Assembly (NCBI GenBank): GCA_904420535.1
Contig: CAJFVQ010000007.1
Location: 1 to 44,412, forward strand
Reading direction: 5' to 3'
Length of the DNA stretch: 44,412 nt
Origin: Candidatus Cryptoclostridium obscurum
GTDB taxonomy: Bacteria > Bacillota > Dehalobacteriia > UBA7702
The position numbers and the translations under genes are program-made. This document shows positions 8,463 to 16,503 of this stretch, piece by piece (position 1 is the stretch's first letter; the number at the start of each line of letters is the position of its first letter). The notes under the pieces are model-generated. The model was not told where the DNA came from, did not search any database, and saw only the letters and a list, made by a program, of their open reading frames with translations.

Positions 8463-10256
8463 TCACTCATCTTCGGGGGAGACCTTTTTTCCCTCACTTG
8501 CTTTTTTAAGGCTGTCAAGATCCACATAGGAAATATCGTTTTCCCGCTCCGAAGCGAAATCTGCAGCCTCTTCTTCTGCAGATTCCGCTGTTTCTGATTC
8601 CGCAGCTCTGGCTGCTTTACGTTCTTCCAGCATTGCGATCTTCTCCGCTCTGGTACGTTTCACATGACCGGAACGACGAATCACCCGCTGGATGATCACA
8701 TCCAATAAGAAATTAATTTGGTTCGCTTCCTCCGATAAACGGGGAAGGTTTTTTTCCAACGCGGCAACGGCGCTATCAGTATCCTCAACAATCTTCCGAT
8801 AATTTGCCAAAAAGGAATCATTGTTATATTGCTCTAGATCGCCGCATAGGGGGATTCCCGCTTTGTAACAGAACTCACGCACTTCCTCATCGCCGCTAAG
8901 AGCCGCAAAAGGTTTATATTTCAATGCCGCCATAATCAATACGGGAAGTTCCATCCCGAATACAAGATCAGCAGCAGCTATAATATCCATAACTTCCTGA
9001 GGCAATAATGCTTCGCCAGCATCAAAAAGTTCCGCGAACTCCGTCATCTGAGAAAGAACCGTCTTCGCAATGGGCAAGTCCCGTTCGTATTGAAAGGGTA
9101 CAAATACTACAGTATAACCGAAACGGACAGAGTCATCAGCCAATGTGACCAAATCAGCAATGGGAATCTCTCTTTCTTTTCCCTCTTCTCCGAGGAAAAA
9201 TACAGCGAGTTTCGTATCCTCCAAAGCCCATTCTTCAGGACGGGACGTCAACAGTCGATGGGAACAAGTCACATCATTCCGTAGTTCCTCAACGGGAACA
9301 TCAGCGGTATCCTCCGCTGTCTCTTCGGAACCTGCCGTCGCTTCATCCTGTCTGACAGAAGCTATGATCTCGTCAATGCTGTCACCAACAATGATTTCAA
9401 TTTCTACAGGAGTTTCTGCATCAACTGATTGATCAGCGGCTGCCAAGGATTCTTCTTTCGGTAAGAAATCGTCGGGCACCACCGTGGCAAATTGTTCCAT
9501 GGGAATATCAAGATTTTCCGCTGCATTAGTTTTCTCAAAAGATTTCTTCTGATCCAAAGCGGCAAATTCCTCGGGATCCATCATAACGATCTGCACTTCA
9601 AGGCCTTGATCTCCCGGATCGGAAAAGTTGTTTTTTGTTTCCTTTTGAGCAGCTCCCATTGCGGCATTCTCCTCTTTTTCTGCCTTGTCTTTCAGCTGTT
9701 CTGCCAAAGCAGTAAACTTTTCCACGTCCCAACAATGACTCAGAGAAGTGAGATTCAGCAACGGATTACCTGCAACACTGATGCGACCGCGCCGCAGTCC
9801 CCAATGGCGCAGGCAATCGAATGATTTTTGATCCCGCACCGTAATACGGGAAACTTTTTGCAAAGCACTCACTGCGAATTTTCGGGCCAAAGGATTTTCT
9901 ATATCTTCGGTAAAGCCCTGACCGTAGACGAAAATGGGCTTTTTACGCCGCACCGCCATACGGATGACCCGAGTGTAATGGTAACAAGAACGCAAATCTG
10001 TTTTTTCACGCATGAGACTACTGTCACCACAGATTACCACATCGCATTCACGAATTCCTTTATGGAGTTTTGACCATTGATGGCAATCGTAGGAAATAAC
10101 GCCATAGGCTTGGGCGGTGCCCTCAGGATCGTCGGAAAAAACAACAATTTCAACGTCTTCAATATGATTGCGCAACGATTCAATGATAGAAAGCAGGGTT
10201 GCTTCATCGGCGAGATTATCAAAGCCGTAATATCCAGTAATACAAACTTTTATCAT
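8463..10256 (-). CDS. Degenerate CsaB-like (polysaccharide pyruvyl transferase family) protein with acidic insert
   Basis: 597 residues. Residues 1-180 and 345-520 resemble polysaccharide pyruvyl transferases. They are interrupted by an Asp/Glu/Ala-rich, low-complexity segment (about 185-340), and the protein ends in a charged tail (about 545-597). Signature motifs seen intact in the second family member at 14244 are changed here. GYYGFGNSGDEA becomes GYYGFDNLADEA. GGGSLLQD becomes GDSSLMRE. The conserved R-L-H becomes E-L-P at residues 436-438. Loss of pyruvyl transfer activity is therefore likely, leaving a scaffold or regulatory role; this is inference. There is no signal peptide, so it is probably cytoplasmic. 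It is first in its transcription unit, behind a strong promoter, and directly upstream of murJ copy 1. Confidence 0.75.
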   Translation of the reverse strand: MIKVCITGYYGFDNLADEATLLSIIESLRNHIEDVEIVVFSDDPEGTAQAYGVISYDCHQWSKLHKGIRECDVVICGDSSLMREKTDLRSCYHYTRVIRMAVRRKKPIFVYGQGFTEDIENPLARKFAVSALQKVSRITVRDQKSFDCLRHWGLRRGRISVAGNPLLNLTSLSHCWDVEKFTALAEQLKDKAEKEENAAMGAAQKETKNNFSDPGDQGLEVQIVMMDPEEFAALDQKKSFEKTNAAENLDIPMEQFATVVPDDFLPKEESLAAADQSVDAETPVEIEIIVGDSIDEIIASVRQDEATAGSEETAEDTADVPVEELRNDVTCSHRLLTSRPEEWALEDTKLAVFFLGEEGKEREIPIADLVTLADDSVRFGYTVVFVPFQYERDLPIAKTVLSQMTEFAELFDAGEALLPQEVMDIIAAADLVFGMELPVLIMAALKYKPFAALSGDEEVREFCYKAGIPLCGDLEQYNNDSFLANYRKIVEDTDSAVAALEKNLPRLSEEANQINFLLDVIIQRVIRRSGHVKRTRAEKIAMLEERKAARAAESETAESAEEEAADFASERENDISYVDLDSLKKASEGKKVSPEDE

Positions 10257-10360
10257 CGTTCAATCCCTTCCCCAATCCGAGACATATTTTACAGAAAAGC
10301 CTCATATTTTACGGATTGATGGTTTTGTGTATAAATTCCCAAATTAAAAATTACTAATAT

Positions 10361-10389
10361 ATTATAATAAAAAAAAGACAATACATCAA
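10361..10389 (-). promoter_or_regulatory. Sigma-A-type promoter for the CsaB-like/murJ/wecA unit
   Basis: Minus strand: -35 TTGATG (10384-10389), 17-bp T-rich spacer, perfect -10 TATAAT (10361-10366). It lies about 105 bp upstream of the CsaB-like start and just past the terminator of the previous unit. Confidence 0.8.
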
Positions 10390-10445
10390 GTTTTTTCACA
10401 AGAAAAGTCAGAAAGCAACACAGAAAGCATCGTTACCCCTGCCAT

Positions 10446-10485
10446 TGAAGAAAATGCAAGAGTACGGTTGTGCATACTCTTGCAT
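10446..10485 (-). terminator. Rho-independent terminator after tagA
   Basis: Stem ATGCAAGAGTA / TACTCTTGCAT (10454-10464 with 10475-10485), 10-nt loop, followed on the minus strand by TTTTCTTC. It starts just after the stop codon of the TagA-like gene. Confidence 0.85.
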
Positions 10486-10491
10486 CCGATA

Positions 10492-11220
10492 TTACTTTTT
10501 GCAATCTTTTTTTACCAGAGACATAAATTTGGGCAACGCCATCATTCGTTTTATGCGTTTGGGATCCGTACAGAGGCGGTAAAACCACTCCATTCCCATT
10601 TTTTGAAACACCTTCGGCGCACGCTTCACATTGCCGGAAAGCACGTCCAAACTGCCGCCAACTCCGATGGCGACATGAATACCGGTCTCTTCCCTGTGTT
10701 CCATGATCCATTGATCCTGCTTAGGAAAGCCCATTGCCACAAAAAGGATATCGGTTTGAGCGGCGGCAATTTCTTGGGCAATGGCGGCGCTTTCCTCCTC
10801 CTTAAAATAACCGTCATGATATCCTACAATCGAAACATCGGGGTAATCGCTGTGAATCTTCATCATTGCCGTTTCAATCACATCGGGATGGGCCCCGAGG
10901 AAATAAAAGCGATGCTTTCCTCGAGCCAATAAATGCTGGACCAAGTCGATACCGGAGACTCGCTCCTTCAGGGGGGTACCATATCGTTCCGCTGCCCACA
11001 AAATTCCGGATCCATCGGCGGTTACATAATCCGCAGTTTCAATTATATGGCGTACCTTTTGATCCGTTGCCGCAAGATAAGCAATTTCCGCATTCATCGT
11101 GACGATACGAGCATACCCCTGTTCCGCCACGGTTTTATCGATGTATGCCAAAGTTTCTTCCATGGTACTGTCCGATACAGGCAGCCCCAAAACGCGAATT
11201 TCTCTACCCTTTGCAGCCAT
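10492..11220 (-). CDS. tagA: WecG/TagA/CpsF family glycosyltransferase
   Basis: 242 residues, the usual family length. It shows the TagA/WecG pattern: TMNAEIAYLA, then VTADGSGILWAA with the catalytic-type Asp, a GAHPDVIETA nucleotide-binding region, VAMGFPKQDQWI, and a basic C-terminal tail (FYRLCTDPKRIKRMM) that in TagA contacts the membrane. Family members add ManNAc or ManNAcA to lipid-linked GlcNAc, the step after WecA/TagO, so the two enzymes fit one polymer. It abuts the LCP gene without a spacer; its ribosome site GAAGGA lies inside the end of that gene. The exact sugar cannot be read from sequence. Confidence 0.92.
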   Translation of the reverse strand: MAAKGREIRVLGLPVSDSTMEETLAYIDKTVAEQGYARIVTMNAEIAYLAATDQKVRHIIETADYVTADGSGILWAAERYGTPLKERVSGIDLVQHLLARGKHRFYFLGAHPDVIETAMMKIHSDYPDVSIVGYHDGYFKEEESAAIAQEIAAAQTDILFVAMGFPKQDQWIMEHREETGIHVAIGVGGSLDVLSGNVKRAPKVFQKMGMEWFYRLCTDPKRIKRMMALPKFMSLVKKDCKK

Positions 11221-12309
11221 TTATTCTGATCCTTCCGAACTACTGGATTCCACAGATACTTTCCCGGCACTTTGCTCCATGGCCTCCATGACGTTTTCAG
11301 GCATTTCTTCGTAATTATTCAGAGCGTCAAAGAATTCATCACGGGTGGAATCGTAAATAAAGTAGTAACTCACACCGTCCTGATAGCGGCCTTCCCCCGG
11401 TGGGGTATAGGTCGTAAGATCCACACCGTCCTTCAAATTCATGAATATCTGTAAAAGCTGGGCACCGGTAAGATTTGTTGAAACATTGGACTTAATAGCA
11501 GTACAGAGATCCGGAATTCTCAGCAATGTACCGGCGGAAAATAGCTGACCTTTTAAAGCAGACATAAACATTTGCTGACGTGCCACGCGCCCGATATCCC
11601 CCTGGCCGTCGCTGCGAAAACGACAAAACTGAAGCGCTTGATCGCCGTCAAGCGTTTGCAATCCCGGCTGGAGGTCAATGCCCTCGTCGGCATACTTCAT
11701 ACGTATGGGCACATCAATGGTAACACCGCCTATTGCGTCGACAATGTCTCGGAAACCTTGAAAATCCACCTGAGCCATGAAATCAATTTCAATGCCAAAA
11801 TTATGTTCCAGCGTTGCCTTGGAAAGTTCGATACCACCATAAGCAAAGGCATGGTTGATCTTCGTATGCTGTCCGGCATAATTGCCGCCTTCTGGGGGAA
11901 TCTCGATATAAGTATCCCGGGGAATACTCAAAAGACGCATACTTTTTTGCTGCATATCAACGTAGGCGATCATCATCGTATCGGAACGACTGTTGGTTTC
12001 TCCGGGGCGAGCATCGCTTCCCATCATCAAAACCGTAAATTGATCCTTGCCAAAAGTAATTCCCGTGTCTTCAGCAGCTTCCAATTCGGCCGTGCCGCTA
12101 AGATCACCCCAAATTAGAGGATATACATAAGCTCCCACATAGCCGACCCATCCAAAAACCACGACACATACGGCAAGCACCCCTAGGAAGATCCAATTAT
12201 GAATTCGTTTTCTCCGTTTTAAACGGGATTTTTTCGAACTTCCCGAAACCGGAGATTTTTCAAATTCATAAATACTATCCTCTTGTTGGTTCTTTTTCTT
12301 TTTAAACAT
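11221..12309 (-). CDS. LytR-CpsA-Psr (LCP) family wall-polymer ligase
   Basis: 362 residues. A basic cytoplasmic N-terminus and one transmembrane helix (about 34-57) precede an extracellular LCP domain. The domain has MMGSDARPGE, SDTMMIAYVD, SIPRDTYIEIP, HTKINHAFAYGG and FCRFRSDGQGDIGRVARQQ, which carry the Asp/Arg residues used to bind the lipid pyrophosphate. LCP enzymes move undecaprenyl-linked glycopolymers onto peptidoglycan. A Ser/Glu-rich tail closes the protein. ATG 12309 has only a distant AAGGA. It is transcribed with tagA from a good promoter at 12350-12378, so ligation and a sugar-transfer step are co-regulated. Confidence 0.93.
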   Translation of the reverse strand: MFKKKKNQQEDSIYEFEKSPVSGSSKKSRLKRRKRIHNWIFLGVLAVCVVVFGWVGYVGAYVYPLIWGDLSGTAELEAAEDTGITFGKDQFTVLMMGSDARPGETNSRSDTMMIAYVDMQQKSMRLLSIPRDTYIEIPPEGGNYAGQHTKINHAFAYGGIELSKATLEHNFGIEIDFMAQVDFQGFRDIVDAIGGVTIDVPIRMKYADEGIDLQPGLQTLDGDQALQFCRFRSDGQGDIGRVARQQMFMSALKGQLFSAGTLLRIPDLCTAIKSNVSTNLTGAQLLQIFMNLKDGVDLTTYTPPGEGRYQDGVSYYFIYDSTRDEFFDALNNYEEMPENVMEAMEQSAGKVSVESSSSEGSE

Positions 12310-12349
12310 ATTTCTAAAATCCTTAACAGAAGATTCGTAAACCTGAGTA

Positions 12350-12410
12350 ATTATATCATATTATCTAAAATATTTCAAAAAAAACTTGTCAAATCGCGTA
12401 CTTTTGTCAA
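12350..12410 (-). promoter_or_regulatory. Promoter for the LCP-tagA unit, with two upstream TTGACA boxes
   Basis: -35 TTGAAA (12373-12378), 17-bp spacer, -10 TATAAT (12350-12355). Further upstream, two perfect TTGACA hexamers (12387-12392 and 12405-12410) lie 18 bp apart; neither has a properly spaced -10, so they may be part of a regulator site. Confidence 0.75.
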
Positions 12411-12452
12411 TTTTGCGCATTCAAACAAAAGAAAGACACCGATAATTCACAA

Positions 12453-13739
12453 TTACAACTCTTTCACAATGGAATCATAGTGGTATCGCACTTCAAAATT
12501 AACTTTTTCCAGATCAATGGTGGGAAATTCACCGTCGCGATAAACGACTTTTCCATCACACATCGTTAAACAAACATCGCTTCCTTCAGCAGAATAAATA
12601 AGGTGATTCAATAAATGGGTGGCAGGTTGCCAATGAGGAGCAGAAAGCTCTAAAACTGTAAGATCAGCCCGCATACCGGGTTTGATTACACCGCAATCAT
12701 CTCTTCCCTGGGCTTTTGCACTGTTGACTGTAGCAGCTGCTAAGGTTTCTGCCGGTGTAATCAAGGTAGGATCGCCGCTGTTGCCCTTGTGAATCAAAGC
12801 GAAAACATTCATTTCCTGAATCATGCTGAGATTATTATTACTGGCGACACTGTCGGTTCCCAAAGCGACATTAATACCTTTCTCAAAGAATTTCGCAACC
12901 GGGGCAATACCGCTTGCCAGCTTCAAATTGCTTACGGGACAGTGTCCCACGGAAACACCTTTCTCCGCCATGATATCCATATCATCTTCGCTCACCCAAA
13001 CACAATGGGCCGCTGTTGTGGGCAGATCAAAAATACCAAGTTCGCTGAAATATGCCGCAGGGGTCTTGCCATGACGTTCCAGGCAACCTTCCTGCTCTGT
13101 TTTGGTTTCTGAAAGGTGAAGATGCATATGACAATTTTTACTATGCGCGTATTCCGCCACACCTGACACAACTTTTGGGGAAGATGTGTATTCCCCATGA
13201 AGACTCATATCAATGCGGATCCTTCCATCCTCCGCCATATGATATTCAGAAAACAGTAATTCATTGGTAGGATAGTCATTCAGCTCATAAAAGCTACGAT
13301 CATCAAAACAAAGAGTACCAGTGCAGTAATTAGTTTTAGCCCCGCTTTCTATAAAGGCCTTCAGCAACGCTTCTGCTTGCATATACATATCTGTCGTAGC
13401 CACGGTGCCGCTGCGAAACATTTCTGCAATCCCCAACAGCGCGCCGTAATAAACAGAATCTGCCGTCAAATGGTCTTCAAAAGGAAAAATTTTCTGATTT
13501 AACCAATCTTGAAGCGCCATATTTTCCCCATAGCCCCGCATTAAAGTCATAGGAGTATGGGCATGGGAATTGTAAAAAGCAGACATCAACAGCTTTCCCG
13601 TGCCATCATAAACTTCACCAAAATCCTCGTTGGGCATTGTGTCCCCCACATAGGCAATATGACTGTCCTTGACACCAATGTAGCGGTTGGGTTCAATTTC
13701 AAAATCCTCGTTAAGTAAAAAAATATTTTTAAAAAGCAT
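12453..13739 (-). CDS. mtaD: 5'-methylthioadenosine/S-adenosylhomocysteine deaminase-type amidohydrolase
   Basis: About 428 residues, TRZ/ATZ amidohydrolase family. The metal-binding set is complete: NSHAH near residue 65, HLHLSET, AAHCVWV and GTDSVASNNNLSM. The GTDS(V)ASNN motif and overall length fit MtaD, which deaminates MTA and SAH to the inosyl forms in methyl-cycle salvage. Related deaminases acting on other purine or triazine compounds cannot be excluded. I start at ATG 13739, preceded by AGGAGG; an upstream start at 13766 would bury that site. It follows the C_GCAxxG_C_C gene by about 27 bp. Confidence 0.85.
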   Translation of the reverse strand: MLFKNIFLLNEDFEIEPNRYIGVKDSHIAYVGDTMPNEDFGEVYDGTGKLLMSAFYNSHAHTPMTLMRGYGENMALQDWLNQKIFPFEDHLTADSVYYGALLGIAEMFRSGTVATTDMYMQAEALLKAFIESGAKTNYCTGTLCFDDRSFYELNDYPTNELLFSEYHMAEDGRIRIDMSLHGEYTSSPKVVSGVAEYAHSKNCHMHLHLSETKTEQEGCLERHGKTPAAYFSELGIFDLPTTAAHCVWVSEDDMDIMAEKGVSVGHCPVSNLKLASGIAPVAKFFEKGINVALGTDSVASNNNLSMIQEMNVFALIHKGNSGDPTLITPAETLAAATVNSAKAQGRDDCGVIKPGMRADLTVLELSAPHWQPATHLLNHLIYSAEGSDVCLTMCDGKVVYRDGEFPTIDLEKVNFEVRYHYDSIVKEL

Positions 13740-13766
13740 GAAACCTCCTGCGCGTGTTAAAACCAA

Positions 13767-14180
13767 TTACTTCTGTTTCAAAGCGTCTAACAATTCACAA
13801 GCATACGCAATATAACCGGAACAAAGTTGCTTTTTATAAGCAGGGTCTTCTTTGGCTCGCTCATCCAGCAATTTCCCACATTTCAAAGTACCGTATTTGG
13901 TTTTAAACCCTTTGGTCAGTTCCCGCACGGTTTCATAAGTGTCAAGTTTTGTTTTGCCCACTCGTTCCAAGTCGGCATCGGAATACATTCCCGCCACCAT
14001 AATCATTCCGCTGACAGCGCCGCAAACGTCTTTCGTTCCCATACCGGCACCGAAACCTTCCGCCAAACGGTAAGCGATATTTTCATCGATCCCCAGCTCT
14101 TTGGCATGAGAACAGATCACTGCCTGTGCGCAATTATATCCGCAGGAAAATTTTTCTTTTGCATTTTCTCCGTGATTCAT
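13767..14180 (-). CDS. C_GCAxxG_C_C family putative redox protein
   Basis: 137 residues. The conserved cysteine layout that names the family is present: CGYNCAQAV, GAGMGTKDVCGAVSGM, then KCGKLL and LCSGYIA. These small proteins are common in anaerobes and are thought to be redox-active, sometimes binding Fe-S; the function is unknown. ATG 14180 is taken as start; TTG 14186 is equally well placed relative to AAAGGAT. It sits between the GT4-CsaB fusion and mtaD, all on the same strand with short gaps. Confidence 0.85.
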   Translation of the reverse strand: MNHGENAKEKFSCGYNCAQAVICSHAKELGIDENIAYRLAEGFGAGMGTKDVCGAVSGMIMVAGMYSDADLERVGKTKLDTYETVRELTKGFKTKYGTLKCGKLLDERAKEDPAYKKQLCSGYIAYACELLDALKQK

Positions 14181-14243
14181 CGTCAATAATATCCTTTCAC
14201 TCTTAATCGTTTCTATTTTTCTTTTCTATCATTACGGACGCTG

Positions 14244-16472
14244 TTATTGTTCTAAAAGTTCCCGTAAGTATGCTTCATTATGGTGTGCTTTTTCTGTCAT
14301 TATCATGGAGGTTCTTTTCACACGTTCCACATATTCGTCGTGGTGTTCTGTTAGATCATCAACGGTTTTTAAAAGCGCATTCAGATCAAGGTTTTCCACG
14401 TCGCCACCGTTTGGCATAGAAAAAGCATCAATATAGTAACGAATTTTTGGGTCATACACGAGTCCCATAAAAGGCACGTCCATATGAGCCGCAAAAATCA
14501 ACGTATGAAGACGCATAGCAATAACAAAATCCGCCGCGCCGATCACGCTCATCAGTTCTTCCGATGTCACCTGCTGGTCAAGGATACATGCGGGAGAATT
14601 CATGATTGCAATCACCTCACGGCTAATGTTAATGTCGTGGGGAATTTGCATCGGCACAAAGAGAATATTTTTATGATATTTTTGAAAAATCTCATCGCAG
14701 AGCGCCGCCATTTTTTCACAAAGATCGTTTCGTCCTGCCCAGTTACGAACGGAGACTACAACAAAGGGAACATCCGATGGCATACCGCAGCGTTCCAACA
14801 CGCTTTTGGCGTATTTTTTTGGTGGGGGATCCATAGTGAAAACAGGATCTCCGGTAACATAGAGACGTTTGTTGATAACCCCCATATTCCGCAGCTCTTT
14901 GGCAGAATTCTCATCTCGCAACGTAATGATATCAGCTTTATTCAATAACCAACGAACCAAACGACGATTGTTTTTTTTCCGTACCGGACCAATGCCGTTG
15001 GCATAAAGCATCACTTTTTTCCCCATCAGTTCCGAAAGGTAAATAATGGAAAGATAATACAATAGAGATCGGGTAGAGGTGCGGTCCTGCAAAAGACTGC
15101 CACCGCCAGAAACGAGAACGTCGCATTTTCGAATTGCTTGCAAAACAGAACGAAAATGGAAACGATGAGTTGTATGGTATCCATAACGCCGTCGAGTTTC
15201 CTCAGGTTCGTTGGATAATACCGAAATCTCAACATTACCATCCATCACAGACTGGATATTTGCATAAACTGCTTGTAAAATTGCTTCGTCGCCGCTATTG
15301 CCGAAACCATAATAGCCGCTAATCAAAACACGTTTTTTGGAATCTTCGGCCAAAACGGCATCATAAGCCTTCAGACAATCATCGGCCATACGGGCAACAG
15401 AATAATATTCGAAAATCACCTCACGGCCATAATTTCCCAAGGAAGCCTTTTCTTCCACGGATAAATCATGGAAGAAACGAACGATATCGTCAAACAATAA
15501 CTGTGGCGAGGAGGCCTGGCACCCTCGGCAACAAAAATTTCCCTCTTGGGCAACGGCTAAATGCTGTTGAGAGAAAAGGCCGATATATCCTTCATTTCCT
15601 GCTACGATAACCGGTTTTGCCGCTGCCATGGCTTCCAAAGCAGCACGTGAAACACCGACGAACAGATCTCCGACAGCCACAATATCATTAATATCGGTGC
15701 GTGGTCCTGTCATGGTAATACAGGTCCGTCCTAACTGCTCATTGATTTTCTTTGCTTTTTCGTTTAACTCATCGAATACATTGCCGCCTCCGGCAATCAG
15801 TAACTGCACACCGGGAATTTCATTCGATAATTGTGGCGCGATTTCAATAAGATGCCGCGCCACCAAGGCCCGATCTTCATCCATACGACTCACATAGGAA
15901 ATAATGGGTTTTGAAGAATCCAATCCAAATTCCGCCAATACTTTTTCCCCGCGATTCTGAGGAGAAAATTTATCAGTGTCGATCCCATTGATCGTTACAA
16001 AAATGTTTTCGGGAGCAATTCCGTAGTTGTCCATAAGATACTGTTTAATATCATCACTGACAGAAACGGTCTTTTGCCCCCAGTTGGATATATATTTTAA
16101 AATTCCCGAAGTATCAAATACCCAGTGAGCAGTGGTTACAAAATGGAACTTCATTTTTTTGTGCAGTTTCCCGCAAATAAATCCGGGAATTCTGGCATGG
16201 GCATGGACAATATCAGGTCGTTCTTTCTCAATAATCTGCTTCATTAAACGGTAAGATTTCCATATCGCGAAAACTTTGCGCCGATTCATGGGCACACAAT
16301 AATGGCGAATGCCGGCGGCCTCAACTTCGGGGACATAGACGCCGCCGTTGGAAGCAATGATCACGTCATAGCCTCTCTTTTTTAATTCTTTGGCTAATTC
16401 TACGATATGGGTCTCGGCTCCACCGATATCAAGACCCATGGTAGCCATTAAAATTTTGCAATTCTGTTCCAC
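14244..16472 (-). CDS. csaB: GT4 glycosyltransferase - CsaB polysaccharide pyruvyl transferase fusion
   Basis: 742 residues with two enzymes in one chain. Residues 1-375 are a GT-B fold family-4 glycosyltransferase (GLDIGGAETHIVELAKEL, HAHARIPGF, INGIDTDKFSP, SRAALEAMAAAKPV). Residues 379-742 are a CsaB-type pyruvyl transferase with intact motifs: GYYGFGNSGDEA, VSGGGSLLQD, YANGIGPV and R-L-H at 654-656. CsaB adds a pyruvyl ketal to a ManNAc residue of secondary wall polymers, creating the ligand for SLH domains. Fusion suggests that a sugar is added and then pyruvylated by one protein. The start is GTG 16472 behind TAGGAG. No SLH-domain protein is in the window, so the surface target is unknown. 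Confidence 0.88.
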   Translation of the reverse strand: MEQNCKILMATMGLDIGGAETHIVELAKELKKRGYDVIIASNGGVYVPEVEAAGIRHYCVPMNRRKVFAIWKSYRLMKQIIEKERPDIVHAHARIPGFICGKLHKKMKFHFVTTAHWVFDTSGILKYISNWGQKTVSVSDDIKQYLMDNYGIAPENIFVTINGIDTDKFSPQNRGEKVLAEFGLDSSKPIISYVSRMDEDRALVARHLIEIAPQLSNEIPGVQLLIAGGGNVFDELNEKAKKINEQLGRTCITMTGPRTDINDIVAVGDLFVGVSRAALEAMAAAKPVIVAGNEGYIGLFSQQHLAVAQEGNFCCRGCQASSPQLLFDDIVRFFHDLSVEEKASLGNYGREVIFEYYSVARMADDCLKAYDAVLAEDSKKRVLISGYYGFGNSGDEAILQAVYANIQSVMDGNVEISVLSNEPEETRRRYGYHTTHRFHFRSVLQAIRKCDVLVSGGGSLLQDRTSTRSLLYYLSIIYLSELMGKKVMLYANGIGPVRKKNNRRLVRWLLNKADIITLRDENSAKELRNMGVINKRLYVTGDPVFTMDPPPKKYAKSVLERCGMPSDVPFVVVSVRNWAGRNDLCEKMAALCDEIFQKYHKNILFVPMQIPHDINISREVIAIMNSPACILDQQVTSEELMSVIGAADFVIAMRLHTLIFAAHMDVPFMGLVYDPKIRYYIDAFSMPNGGDVENLDLNALLKTVDDLTEHHDEYVERVKRTSMIMTEKAHHNEAYLRELLEQ

Positions 16473-16503
16473 GATTATTCGCTCCTAATTTCCTATTCAA
16501 ATC

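Noticed and set aside
11572-12117. Plus-strand frame of 181 codons opposite the LCP gene
   Set aside because: Antisense shadow of a gene with complete LCP motifs; no start context.
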